Of a DNA stretch of 64,000 bases, positions 21,670 to 33,459 are shown piece after piece. The stretch spans positions 310,001 to 374,000 of the forward strand of contig JAGTWJ010000006.1 in NCBI GenBank assembly GCA_020064725.1, written 5' to 3'. The notes under the pieces were generated by a model. It was not told the DNA's origin. It ran no database searches and was given only the letters and a program-made list of their open reading frames with translations. Numbering within the stretch: the first letter of the stretch is position 1; every line of letters begins with the position of its first letter. This DNA is from Drechslerella dactyloides (lineage: Eukaryota; Ascomycota; Orbiliomycetes; Orbiliales; Orbiliaceae). Made by a program: the position numbers and the translations under genes.

Positions 21670-23631
21670 GTTAGCTTAGCTTAAGCTTAAATTTATTTTT
21701 TTCTCGTTCGTCAGCCCGCAAGGAAGTCTGGCATTTAGCATATCCTGGACGGAGAGATATGATTAAAGAAGCAGTCCGCGAGAAGAAAAAAATATCACAA
21801 GCTAGCTTAAGAACGGTCAATGGGACGCCCGAGAGCCATCATCTGACCCGCTTGCTGTGCATGAAGCGGTGGTCGTCGGGTGCGTTCTGTGGGGAGCTCC
21901 ATGAACAAGCGGGAGGGATAGTGTGGGTGCCGTATGCAAACAGGCAGCGTCCGCTTACCATGCTGGCTGCCGTCTGCGTGGACCATGCTGCTAAGAGCGG
22001 CGAGAGGCAGAGCGATAGTTAGATATCTAAGTAGATGTGAGGTATGTAGGTACCTGGGCGGGCGGTCCTATACTGGCGAAAGGGACGAGGCCTCGCGGGG
22101 TCCGTCGAGGAGATCGCGGAGGGCTGTCGGTGGGAGGCCGTGTGGTCCGGGGTAGCTTGCGGAGTGTGGTGTTTGACGACGAGCGGCGACCGCCAGAAGA
22201 GATGCTTCGAAGTGGAGAGGATATGGAGAGCGATGCGGCCTCCGAACGATGGTGAGTGCGAAAGAATGAACGCAGCGTGCTCCAGTTCGTCCTCGACGGA
22301 GGACGGCGATGGGAGATGAATTTGATGACTGGCGACGGAGGAGGAAGAGAGGTTTGCGGATGTTTGAGGCCGAGTTTGCCAGGCGGCCGACGGACTGACG
22401 TAGGGCAGCTGGCCGTTGGCCCACCTCAACACCACCAAACAACGTGCACTCCTCCCTCGACGACCTCCACCTCCTCGATCCACCAACCGGACAGGCCCCA
22501 CCGCGACTCTACAAGTGCTGTACAGGTACGTACCCTTGGCTACACCGCTTCCAACTAGTGCTACGCTCCGGATTGCATGCTTGATTGATTGGGGCAGTCG
22601 TGGCTAACTGGGGACGGCCACTATCACAAGATACAGACGTGCTGAGATACCGCACCGTCCTGTGTAGATACGCTCTGGCATCGTCCAAGACTCGTTGACA
22701 TTCACATGCGCCCAGCAACGTCGAAATTCCAGATCGGATTCCTGGTAGGAAAAATTCTGCCAGCGCTTGCATTCCAGGCCTGCCGGTAGCGTTGACTCGC
22801 CGACAAGGTCCGACAACGAGACCGACGAAGCGTTCCCTTGGCCCCAACAGGCCCACTGCTGGAATCACCCCGATGGTGGATGGATTCTCCGGATGCAGCC
22901 AGAGACAACGGCCCTTTGACACCTGCAGCCTTTGGATCGCGGCCAGAAGCATGCGGGCGGGCCCAAAGTTAATTCCTCTGATCCATTGAAGCCGAACCCA
23001 AACGTTGCAAACCCCAAACTGCGCATTATTGCATTTCGTCCTGCTTGACAGCGGCGAGCTCGAGCTCTCTCTTCGCCACGTTGGAATTTCCGTTGACCCA
23101 GCATCAGGATCCCAGGGTCCCTGCCAGGGTGCCTGCTGCCAGCAGCGCCTTCGGATGAAAGCCGTGTGGCCAACTCAGCTCCCCCAGCCCATGTCAGAGT
23201 GTCGAATCCGGAGAGGTATCGAGCCTACACGTGAATGCAGCAATCGGATGACAGAAATCCGCTCCCGTCAGAAACAGCAGTCAGCGAATCGCACCGCTGC
23301 TGCGACCTGACTAACCCAAGCAGCATTTCTGACGGCATCAGACTGGTTGTGGCGCGCTGAGGCTGACCTCTGCCTTGACTCGATAGCCCCCACGGCCGTC
23401 AGCCAGCCTGCAAGACACGGCCGTGTCAAGTTGTGCCTCGATCAAACGGCTGAGGCGTCATCCAGGGGGCTGCAGAAGTGCCACCAAGGCCCGTCTGTCC
23501 GTTCAGCCAGCCATCGCGGCTGCCCGCCTGCTGCCACTGCTGCTGCTGCTATACTCGATCCTTGATATAACAGCAGGCGCCTGCACGGCATCCATCTGCA
23601 AGATCCGATCCTCCCCGCCGGACCTGCCGCC
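21670..23631. promoter_or_regulatory. Divergent promoter region, PAS kinase / FGDF protein
   Basis: Nearly 2 kb separating two divergent genes. Poly-T/AT-rich just upstream of the kinase (21690-21710), then GC-rich sequence with repeated GCCAGC/CTGCC words. Open frames on both strands overlap each other and lack domains, so I see regulatory DNA and leaders only. Confidence 0.45.
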
Positions 23632-24972
23632 ATGTCGCGCGACCTGTTTGGCGACTTTGGCGACTTCCAGAACGCGACTCCAACGTCCAACAACGCATTC
23701 GCGCCCGCGCCCGCTTTCCCCGTCACCGCCTCGACGCCGGGCGCGCGTCCAAAGTCGCAGAACTTCAGCGACCTGCTCGGCTTATTCGACGCGAAGCCTG
23801 CCAGCGCGCCGTCGTATCAGCCGGCCCAACATGTACCAACAGGGCTGCAATCTGGGATGCCAGGCGGCATGCAATCCGGCCTCATGGCGCCCCGGCCGCC
23901 GATGCAGGCCGCCAGCTCCGAGGCCATAATATCGGGCCTGGCATTCAAATCTTCCACGCCCGAACCATCGAGCACCACCCTCTTCACTACCTCGCCGCAG
24001 CAGAACGCCGTTAATGATGATGACGACGACGACTTTGGCGACTTTGCGGAAGAGCCGCTCCCCTCGGCCAATCCGACCTTCGGTCCCTTCACCAATCTAT
24101 CCTCATCACCGCCTCCCAAACCATCCGCACCTCCTCCACTTCCTTCCGCAGATCTAGCTTCCCTCGCCGGCCCGCAGTCTCCACAACCTTCCAACCCCAT
24201 CAATCCTTCAACGGACACCGATGACTTTGGCCAATTCATCTACACTCCCCGCATCCCAACTCCGCCGCCGCAGCAGCCCGCCTTCTCCCTCTCTTCGAAC
24301 CTCACAAATCCGAACCACCTACATCCCTCCCAGCCGCCGCCGCCACTCCACGCCCTCCTCCCCCTACTCACCACGCATCTGCTCTCTCCGCTCCCATTCC
24401 TGACCCGCCTCAAACCGCTCTCCTACCCGGCCAAGCAGCGGCTGCTGTCCACCAACACCCGCGTGAAAAGCTACTTCACCAGTCTCCTCCTCACAGCCCA
24501 CGTCGCCGGCCGCCTCATCGCCTCGAAGCGCGTCCGCGCACGCCGTCCGTACAAATCACCAAACAGCAGCACCTCGCTCTCCCGCCCGTCGAAAACCAGC
24601 CTCGCGAAAGACGACCGCGAGATTGCCGAGTGCGTCCGCGAATACGCCGATCTCGTCGGCAGTCTGCGTGCCGTCGTCCGCGGCATGGGCCTCCAAGTCC
24701 CCGACCTCTCCCTCGACATGCCGCTGTCGGCCTCACCCCCCGCCGCTGCTGTCGCCAGCAAACGCAAACCCGGCAGCAGTCCGGCTGGGAAGGACGAGTT
24801 CTGCTGGCTGTGCGGCCTCTCCCCGCTGGACAAGATTCCGAAGCTAAAGGAGGATGACGGCGTGCTCAGCGACGACACCGATATCACGGGCAAGCCGCGG
24901 TGGACGCCGGGCTGGGGGCACCGCAGTTGCAAGAACTGGTGGGACGCCTGCGCGAAAGACGTCAAGTTGTAG
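23632..24972 (+). CDS. FGDF-motif protein, probable clathrin/AP-1 accessory factor
   Basis: Single-exon, 446 aa. Three acidic-phenylalanine motifs stand out: DLFGDFGDF at residues 4-12, DDDDFGDFAEE at 131-141 and DDFGQF at 197-202. The [DE]FG-x-[FL] pattern is the ligand of the ear domains of AP-1 gamma-adaptin and GGAs, seen in yeast Laa2 and animal aftiphilin. A DLLGLFD stretch (47-53) resembles a clathrin box loosely. The middle (about 215-380) is predicted mainly helical (LLPLLTTHLLSPLPFLTRLKPLSY and DDREIAECVREYADLV). The C-terminus has CWLCGL near 391-396 and HRSCKNWWDAC near 429-439, cysteine/histidine spacing that could bind zinc; this part resembles the aftiphilin clathrin-binding region only vaguely. 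Inferred role: endosome/trans-Golgi sorting in the cytosol. Strand, frame and ATG are clear; function is an inference from motifs. Confidence 0.75.
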   Translation: MSRDLFGDFGDFQNATPTSNNAFAPAPAFPVTASTPGARPKSQNFSDLLGLFDAKPASAPSYQPAQHVPTGLQSGMPGGMQSGLMAPRPPMQAASSEAIISGLAFKSSTPEPSSTTLFTTSPQQNAVNDDDDDDFGDFAEEPLPSANPTFGPFTNLSSSPPPKPSAPPPLPSADLASLAGPQSPQPSNPINPSTDTDDFGQFIYTPRIPTPPPQQPAFSLSSNLTNPNHLHPSQPPPPLHALLPLLTTHLLSPLPFLTRLKPLSYPAKQRLLSTNTRVKSYFTSLLLTAHVAGRLIASKRVRARRPYKSPNSSTSLSRPSKTSLAKDDREIAECVREYADLVGSLRAVVRGMGLQVPDLSLDMPLSASPPAAAVASKRKPGSSPAGKDEFCWLCGLSPLDKIPKLKEDDGVLSDDTDITGKPRWTPGWGHRSCKNWWDACAKDVKL

Positions 24973-27460
24973 CGATAGCTTGGGTTAGCATTATTTACCG
25001 TGAACTTAGTCATCACTTACTCATCCGCCTCGACACGACGGACGGAGTTAGCGTGGTTGGCGAGTGGTATTTTACTTTATCTGTATAGCTCGTAGTTTCT
25101 ATATTTGCATGCACGTTTATATCTCGGTATCATTGGCGAGCGAGCGAGAGGTTTCCAGCGTGTATCATATCCGTTAAACGATTTGCAATTTCCCAACATG
25201 ATATTAGTACATGTACATCCTTCCGTACACTGTGCAGGAGCTCACCTATTCGCACTCAATCTCGAGGCAACCTGAGACAAACTTAAGCTTATAAGTCGCA
25301 CACATTCGGCGTTGATAATCCGACGCTAGGCTTACGCGTAGCTCGATCACTAATTAACATGCCTCAGCGTCCTCGAGACTAAACATGCCTACGCGTATCC
25401 CGTTACAAACCAGGGCCGATATATCAGCAAAGAGCAGGCTAGGCAAACTTATACCCAACGGAAATTTACAAAAGGCGTCCGAGCAACAGCACGCCTAGCT
25501 GACGTTACTACACGAATACATTCCTCGCCCATAAACGTTACTTCCTCAAGCTACGTGTATGGATACACGCAGACAAATCTAGGAACTCGAATCGATTGTC
25601 TAGAGTCAATAGACCGCCCGTGCGCAACAATTGTCATGCTTGTGTAATCATATAAATGCCGCACCCACCCACCGACGCGACGAGCCACTGCAAGCTAACT
25701 CACCCGCGCCGACAATGACTCCGGAGTTTCACAACATGAGCGTCAGCAAGCGTACACAGCAGATCTATGCATGTATGGCGCCGGCCCAAGGTACATGTAT
25801 GTTATATATCACATCCCGGGCAATGCAAACCCGGGAGATCCAGTCAGGACGTATATTATAAGGACCGGCCACCGGGCTAGACAAGGCGCCCGACCACTTC
25901 ACAATCTACTTATATATCGCCGGCATTTATATCAATAGAGCCCAGCTAGTTCACTGACAAGTCAGTACCTCCTATTCACCGAGTACAGTGACAGGCTAGG
26001 TGGAAACCCGAGCGAGCATCTAGTAGATGACGCAACCAAACCTCCACGGAATACCCTGGTACATGCTTACCTTACCGCTGTATAACGACAGCGACAGGAT
26101 TCCCCATGAAGATACACGGGGCCCAGGATCCTAGGACAAGTGTGTACACAAGATCTTAAGACCAGCATACTTCCATTTTATCGGTATACGTAGGTACTCA
26201 TAGCAGCTTTGAAAACGAAATCCGGTGGTATCCAGCAGCCCTGTCCGGGGCCCGTCTCGTTGAAATTCACGAAGCGACAGTGCATGTAATATAAATCTAC
26301 CACACGAACATACAACCTATATTACAGGACAACAGGCCAGTCTAGTCGCGTCCCGGCAATTATATTAGTACAGCGTTCAAGCTCATATCTATTGCAAATC
26401 TAAGTACGAGTCCTAAACTGCATTGACTAAACACGTAGATACACACGCAGAACGCCTCTCAACGCCAGCCGCTGATACTGTACCATACATGCAATCTCCC
26501 GACAATCGTAGATATCATAACTGTCATTGCAATAGTATATCCACTGCACCATGCATGCGTGCACCCAACATAGCTGGCCAGCCGCCATCAATCGATACGC
26601 CAGGCCAGGCTAACCCCCCAGGCAGTAAATTCTTTAGCAACGCGTTAGATCATGCCCCTCGCCGGCGCCGTCGTGTCTCGCACGGCTGTCACGCGTCGGC
26701 TCTTCAATCCGCGGATAGTATATCCATCCCAAACGTACACCGGAAACAGATATAGACCGTATCTTCAACATGTCCATTCGTAGCCTGCCAATGTACGTAC
26801 GTCCGCACACGACGACGACGACGCTGCCGCCACCATAAATGTCGCACAAGCAACTGACAAGGTAAAAAAATAAAATCAGCGCCATCCGTCCACCCATCAC
26901 CACAAGTATCGCAGCGGTGCCCGGTACCCCGCTTGTATATAGAAAAGAGAAGAAAAAAAGAAGAAAAAACAAGGGAGCGGACAGGCATTGCAACAAAAGC
27001 AGACCCCATCCAACATCGTCAACAGAGAAATACGTCAGCGTGCATCAGCATCACTAAGCCCTTCCCCGCACGCCACACCAGCCATCCAAAGCTTGCCTCG
27101 AAAAACGCAGCTCGGGTAAACGGCCGTCTGTGGAAAGGTAAGAAACGAGTAACTCGCGAAAGGACAAAAACCTAAGCGTAAGACATAACGCATGGCATGC
27201 GCGTTGCAGCAAAAACGTAAATTTAGACACCGCCGCGTCGGACGAACGGAGAAAACGTAACGGATCGCATAGCGTCGCTTTTATCGGCAGAAAATAATCG
27301 AGATCGAAAGGGCGGTCAGCCAATGAGGGTAAAGAACAGGTATACACACCTCGAGTGTGTTAAAGCGATCGGGAAAGAGAGAAAAAATTATTTCGCCGTG
27401 AATATCGCCGTAAGAAATTCGCAAAGCTGAACATAGCGGTAGCAAAGCTGGGAGTTGGTC
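24973..27460. other. Convergent intergenic region, no gene seen
   Basis: About 2.5 kb between two 3' ends. Frames are short. Sequence from 25100 to 26800 is of mixed composition, rich in TATAT and CGTA words; a purine-rich A/G run lies at 26938-26975. No repeats beyond short words, no tRNA, no transposon remnant recognised. Confidence 0.45.
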
Positions 27461-29789
27461 TCATCTGAAGGTGTAGGAGGGGAAGTAGCGCAGCGGCCTG
27501 GGCGTCAGTTCGAGCCGCTGGTATGGAGCACTATGGGGATCGTAATAGTATCCTTCGATATGCCCCGTTCGCCTAGCCAGGCTGACAAAGTAGAAGCCAG
27601 TGATCGTGAGGCCCGACTCCTGCGATGACGGTTCCACGAAACATTTCTCTATAAAGCGGTTAGCATTGAAGCGTGATTGTGTCAGCCGGATGCTGTAACG
27701 CACCTTTCCACCGCATCAGAACGTAATTCTCCGCGAGATCTTCGAGAAACTCCCGGCTGGTTAATTTCTGTGCTAGTTCTGCGTCACTGAACCCAACAAA
27801 GGGGTCCAGCTTTTTCCAATAATTGCCGTCAATGCGCGGGTTGCTCGGTAGGTTGAGCGTCTCCAGCCCGTTCGTGTGAAAGTCGATGATCTCGCCTTCC
27901 CAGAATGTGTTGATGCTGCTGGTACCCGTCGCTGACTGCCAGTCAGGGACGTCGTAAGCTCGCATCGAGCCGGAGATACGGTTACGTGCATGGTCGACTT
28001 CCTGGATCACGACGGTGACATTCCAGTGCTCCTCGACGTCCTTTCTATCGGCCGCGGCGGAAGAGGAAGCGACCGGCGGGTCGGCGGAGGTGGCGCTCGC
28101 GCGAGGATCAGGCGACGAGAACTGAGTTGTGCGGAAGCCGGCGCTCGGGGGTGGTTTCTGCTGGGTTGCGTATTGAGCGCCGGTGTAGATGCTCCCGGCG
28201 GTCAGCCAAGAGGTTGGTGCGACGTTAAGTGTGTTGGTGTCTGTGATGAAGTCCAGACAGTTCTCCGGGACTTTGTTCCCGTATATGCAAGATATCAGCC
28301 CTTCCGCCTCGTCTATCGTCCAATGGAAACCCTTGTCCTGGATCCGTGTCAGATATTTGATGGCCTCTTCGATGGGCTGCTTCCGAGCCCTTGTTTCTCG
28401 CAGATAGGCGTTACTGGCCTGGCGGGCGCGGCTGGCGGCGGCGGCGGCAGGCGTCGCTCGCTGGGACTGAAGCGGCGGTTGCGTGGATGGCGTTGCATCT
28501 CGGTCGTCTTCGTAACCGTTCATGGCGTCCAACCACTCCTGCCATCGTCTTGGCGGCAACTGAGAGACGTACGAGCCGGTGGATTGTGTGGTTGGACGTT
28601 CAGAGCCAGAATTCCCGAGTAGTGTGAATTGACGGAGAGGTCGAGGTGGTGGAGGTGTGGAACCTGGAGCTGCATTGGCGGGACTCGCCTGCGCCTGCCT
28701 TGTGCGGGGCGGGCTCGGAGCCCGGGGAGGTAAAATGTCTCGCCGAAGCAGGGCCTCGAATGACGAAGAAGCAGATGACGTGGTGTTTCCCTGGGCCGCC
28801 TGCGAACTCGTGCCTTCTTGGGATGCGGATTGTGTGCTCTGCGGGGCCCATCCATAAAGCGACTGTCGGTCGCCGGGTCTGAGAACCGTGGGCCGAGATC
28901 CGTATGCATTGGCGCTGGTGTTGCTGCTGGTGGCGCCAGCGCTGTTTCGCTCGTCTATTGACCGTCTCGATAAGGGTGGCGAACTTTCCTGATATCGCTG
29001 CCGTTCCCGGCTTCTGCGATTGGCGGAATGGCGAGCAAAGCTGGTGGCTTCCTCCAAGGCCCGCTGCGCCAGATCAACAGCACTCTCAATGGTGTGTGCT
29101 TCATCCAGGTCGACAATGTTCATCGGAGGAATTGCGCTAATTATCGACGACGGGGGAGGGGTACGCCCCGCTCGTGATCTGGCTGGCAGCGAATCACGCC
29201 TCGAGCGAATGAGGCGCGCCTCAGAAGGAGCGGTCACCGATGTGGGCTGCATGTTCGCATGCTGTGTCAATGGAGGAGGAGGAGAGAGCTGGCCCTCGGC
29301 CTGGTGATGGGGCTGGGCGACAGAGGGTTCCAGCAGGTCCAGATAAGCGGTTATAGGAGGGAGTTCCTGCAAAGCCAGCGCACCAAACATGTCAGTCCAT
29401 TGCATCCATGCCTAGAACAGAATTTTCGCCTTCCCGTTTTCTAGGATCAGTGTCGAATCATGTCGGGGAGAGGTATTTCATTTGCGCAGGATGGGATGCA
29501 GCATGGCGGGAACCGTTATCTCCCGCTACTATCTCGACGATAGCGCATGCATGGAAGAAACACTGCTGTGCGTGGAAGCATGCCATGCAGCATTCCTTCA
29601 CGGTTTAACCCCCACCACGCCGCCGTATTATCAGATTACTAGCACGTCCAGCCGCAGAGGCGAGCAGGCAGGAGCAAGCAGCAGCAGCAGCAGCAGCCAC
29701 GGGTCGTCGTCGTCGCTCGGAGGGAGGCAGAACGAGGGATATCCAGGTCGTCTATGGAGACTTACGATCGGCGTATTTGCAGGAGGCAT
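27461..29789 (-). CDS. GID4: Gid4/Vid24-type substrate receptor of the GID ubiquitin ligase
   Basis: Substrate receptor of the GID/CTLH E3 ligase, which in yeast binds N-terminal proline degrons and drives degradation of gluconeogenic enzymes when glucose returns. Exons 29766-29789, 27704-29366 and 27461-27648 give 624 aa. The long N-terminus (about 380 aa) is Ser/Pro/Arg-rich and disordered, as in filamentous fungi. The Vid24 beta-barrel covers about 400-615: YTGAQYATQ, WNVTVVIQEVDHARNRISGSMRAYDV, FWEGEIIDF, LAENYVLMRWKEKCFVEP spanning the second intron, and GLTITGFYFVSLARRTGHIEGYYYD. The last intron (55 nt, CTAAC branch) is certain. The first exon (MPPANTPI with GTAAGT donor, 399-nt intron) is an inference; the alternative start is the ATG at 29405, which reads into the same frame. 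The ligand-binding barrel looks complete, so function is probably retained. Confidence 0.88.
29677..29697. repeat. (AGC)n trinucleotide run
   Basis: Seven perfect AGC units within the proposed first intron or 5' leader of the Gid4 gene. Confidence 0.9.
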
Positions 29790-32700
29790 GGAACGGACGG
29801 TACGGTTGCAGCGCAGTCCTGCAGGATGCAGCAGACTGACTGTGCTTTGTCGGAGCGGCGCCGGGTTTTATATCGTCGCCGGTTGGGTCTTCGTCAGCTG
29901 TCAGCAGCGCTGAAGCGACCTGGCAGAGGCTCAGCGGATGCTTTCCCACGCCGGACTCGGGACGGACGATTGGGGAAGGATGCGAGCTGGAAGCGGAACG
30001 GTCGGGTCTGATCGATCGCAGATTGCAGGCAGCGGACGGGCTCGAGAAGGCGACCGGAAAGCAGGCGACAGGCGACAGAGCAACGAGGCCGAGTGATAAC
30101 TGCAGGCGACGACGGGCGAGAGCGCGGATGACTGCGACTGGGGGGGCCTGGAGAGGTTTTTCCTGGTGGAGGTTGATGATGATTTGCTGCAGCGACGTTT
30201 GCTCGCAGTGGCGGGCTGCTGTCACTTGATTTGCCGGCTGGGCCTCGCAGCAGCGAAAAGCGTGCGGAGACGCCGCGCCACGCCGCTTCGGGCAGTTTTG
30301 GCCACCGGGCTAGCCGCAACCGGCAGTCGACCTTTAATCGCGATCTCTCCCTCGACGGCCGACGATACATCCACGACATCTCCAACTTGCTCCGTCGCCT
30401 GGTACACCGGCTTGGGCTGCCTCCGCTGACCTCGTGGCGAATCTCATGGCAACACGCGGACGACGGCGATACCGGATTGGTGCAGAGGCAGCTAGGTGAG
30501 TTCCACGCTTATCCCTCGTGGCCGATTGAGCTCGCCTGCTGACCAAGGGATGTCCAATCCACAACCGCAAGAAGCATCATCGATAGAAAGAAGCCTCGCA
30601 CTCCCGCCGTTGGTCACAGCTCGCAAGCACGAAGTACTGCTCCGCGGATATCTTGGATGCACCAAGCGTCCGGCCAAGACGAGACCTTCGGACTGCATGC
30701 ACGGACCCACTCCACACTCGAGCAGGTAGCGTCCATAGCACCTACGGAGCAGGGACGCACGGCGGGTGATAACGTTGAGTCAAAAAAAAGCCGGTGGCTT
30801 GACTCGGCTCCGGTATGCCTGCTTGCCTGGCTCCTGCCTGCAGCTGGAGCTCCGGCTCCATGGTGTGACCGGCTAAGATCCATGACGAGAAACACCCAAG
30901 CTTCATGGGAAACGGTCAGGCCTCGACCCGGTACGAACGCCGGACGCATGCATACATACAGAAGACACCTTTTACAGCGTCCCGCCGTCGGGCCGGCCGG
31001 TCACTGCAACATACCCTTCATCGGCTGGAGAGGGCTACCCACTCATATGTGTCCAGTTCACTGGAAAGCCCTACTTTCTTCACTATCACATGATAGGACA
31101 GCGCGCAGGGACCTCCGTTAGCCATTGCTGGACAATCACCGATTGGACATCCCGAACGGAGGCTAAAAGCAGACATCCAAGTGACATCCTTCTCACATAA
31201 CAGTACCGTATTTTCTTCATACTTTGTGAGCTAGTCGAGTAGCTGGCTCTGCCTGCAGCGTTCAAGGTTTGCTGCGACAAGCTCCCAATCAAACGGGCCG
31301 GATGAAGCCTAGCCTAGCCTCACACCACCTGCGAGAACCGAGCATAAAATCAGAAGAAGAAAAAAGCTCTCCTGGCTTTTGTTTCGTTTTAACCTGTACG
31401 ACTGCTGCTACCAACTGGCTCGTCCGACTCGAAGCCCCAAAACAGACGCCGCCTGCATGGAGCTAAAGCACCTCCAGGTCTAATCCCGAAAGAAACAGAT
31501 TCTTATCGCGAAGTCTTCACTAGCGGCTCTTACTATAGGTTGGCGAAAGCAAAGCAGCAAAGTCCCTCTTCCAAGTCATTCCCGCATGCAGCAGGAAAAT
31601 ACCCATCCGCATTCCACGACTGGCGTGTGGCGACCGCTATCACCATGCGAGCTTTTCTCGCATCCGGCAGGAGGCTGTTTCGGTCCTATCGTCGACAGCA
31701 GCAACGGTCTGCCCGCCTGCGGATTTATCTTTTCCACAACACCATCTATCGCGACGTTGCATATACAGGTGAGGTTCCTTTTTTCCTGACCCAAGGACTC
31801 GTTACTGCCGGTCTCCTATCCCTGTTCGGACCCCGCCACATGGCAGATCGTTTTCGCTTCTGTAGCTGGCCAGCCAGCGAACATTCTTTCTTGTTCTTCG
31901 CTGCGGGTCGCCCAGCCTGCCCTGTGGCACTGACGTCGAGCAACTGCTCATGTCCATCCATCTGGCCATCCCGCCGGCTTAGGGCCCCGAAAATGCAAAG
32001 GATGGTTGCTGCTGCTGCATGAACTTTCCATGCGCGCTCCCTCCAAATCTTGTCGATCAGTTCGCAAGCCTGGATAGCGACCCGTTCGCTCACTCGCTAA
32101 GCAGAAATATTAACTGACATATCAGAAGATATGGATATGCTGGCATCAGCTATGGGTCCCTTCTGCATGCGTTGGGAGAGACCCACCTGATTAGCTCCGA
32201 TGCTGGCTGGCCTGCTTGAATTTTGAAATTCACTAGCTCTCTATCTCTTTTAGCCAATATCCAGTCAGCGCTGTCCATCCTCGCAAGCTTGTTATGAAGG
32301 AGGGAGAAAAAAGGGAAGAAGGATCTCGCACAAGATAGTAGAACACGGTTGAACATGTAGTAACGTCTCATTCGGATCAAGGGCCAGGATCTCAGACTAA
32401 GGACACAAACCAGCAAGCCGGCCAGCTACATCCAGCTAGCGCTCCAAGCTTTGACAAAACGAAAACCAATTGGGATACAGGTGCATACGAGATTCCGTGC
32501 TCCCACCACCCAATGGTAAGCTGCAGCCCGCATAGATCTCAACAGGTGCCAGCATTCGTCTCTCCATGACGCAAAAGAGCTTTATCCTCCGGCATAAATG
32601 CCCCCCTCTAGGCCGTTTCGAGCAATTGGCTGGTTTTTCCGATTGTTGGAACAGGAGCTAAAATAAAAACCCTGGCCGTTGCAATTACGCGCAGGCATCC

Positions 32701-33459
32701 TTCGAGAATTCACTCGGGTCGTAAGTCACTGTCACCCAATGGAACCTGAAACCTTACATGCTTCCTCCGGTCGTTTCGCCGTACGTTCAGATGAAAAGCA
32801 ACCAGCTACAGCCGCCAGAGAGATCCAACGTAGCCCCAGCAGGGCTGTAGCGGGAAAAAGCAGCATGCAATGTCATGTCGCCAGTCCGGCCGCCCCGGTG
32901 ACGCACGAGCATGTGCCGTACGTCCAGCCAGTACCTCCGTTTCCTTCATCTCCCGCTGATACGGCATGTCACCCTCCCTACCATGTCGTCCTCCTGCTGC
33001 CCGGACATGCGCAGCGTCTGCCCGGAGACCGGCGTTCGCGCGAGTGCATTTAAACAAGTATGCGGACTTGGTTCCGCCGCTGCGAAAGCACAGCCTGGCG
33101 TGCGTGAGGGACACCCGCATTTAAAACCACCAACGTTGCCTGCCTGGATTTTCCGTCGTCCCCATACACAGCTACATCCACGCTGCTTCTGGATTTATTT
33201 CTCCCTTGCTCAACCACGCCGGCAGCTATAAAACCACGCCCGCCAGCGCGCAACTCGCCCTCTTTTCCTACTGCATCCTTTCTTGTCGTCATAAGCTTCA
33301 CTGTTGGTCAGGCAATTGTCCGTTCGACTCCACCAGATAGTGTGATATATATCTAGCAAACGGCCCGGCCGAGCACGTCAAACCATCCAGCACAACTTCA
33401 CCCGCTTCTCTCCGCACCATCCACCATATTTTCCAACAGTCCTCCGCACCACGTTCACA
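29790..33459. other. 3.7-kb region between divergent genes, no gene seen
   Basis: Separates the divergent Gid4 and galactonate dehydratase genes. It is GC-balanced, with many GCCTGC/GGCCGGC words, and has no frame with recognisable coding character; the longest frames overlap on both strands. Upstream of the dehydratase, 33225-33235 carries a TATAAAACC TATA-like element about 230 bp before the start codon. Confidence 0.45.
33225..33235 (+). promoter_or_regulatory. TATA-like element
   Basis: GCTATAAAACC lies about 230 bp upstream of the galactonate dehydratase start and is followed by a C/T-rich leader (33250-33300). A reasonable core promoter, not verified. Confidence 0.45.

Noticed and set aside
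31540..32022. 160-codon plus-strand frame in the Gid4-dehydratase gap
   Set aside because: An overlapping frame on the opposite strand is equally long and neither shows a domain or splice-linked partner.
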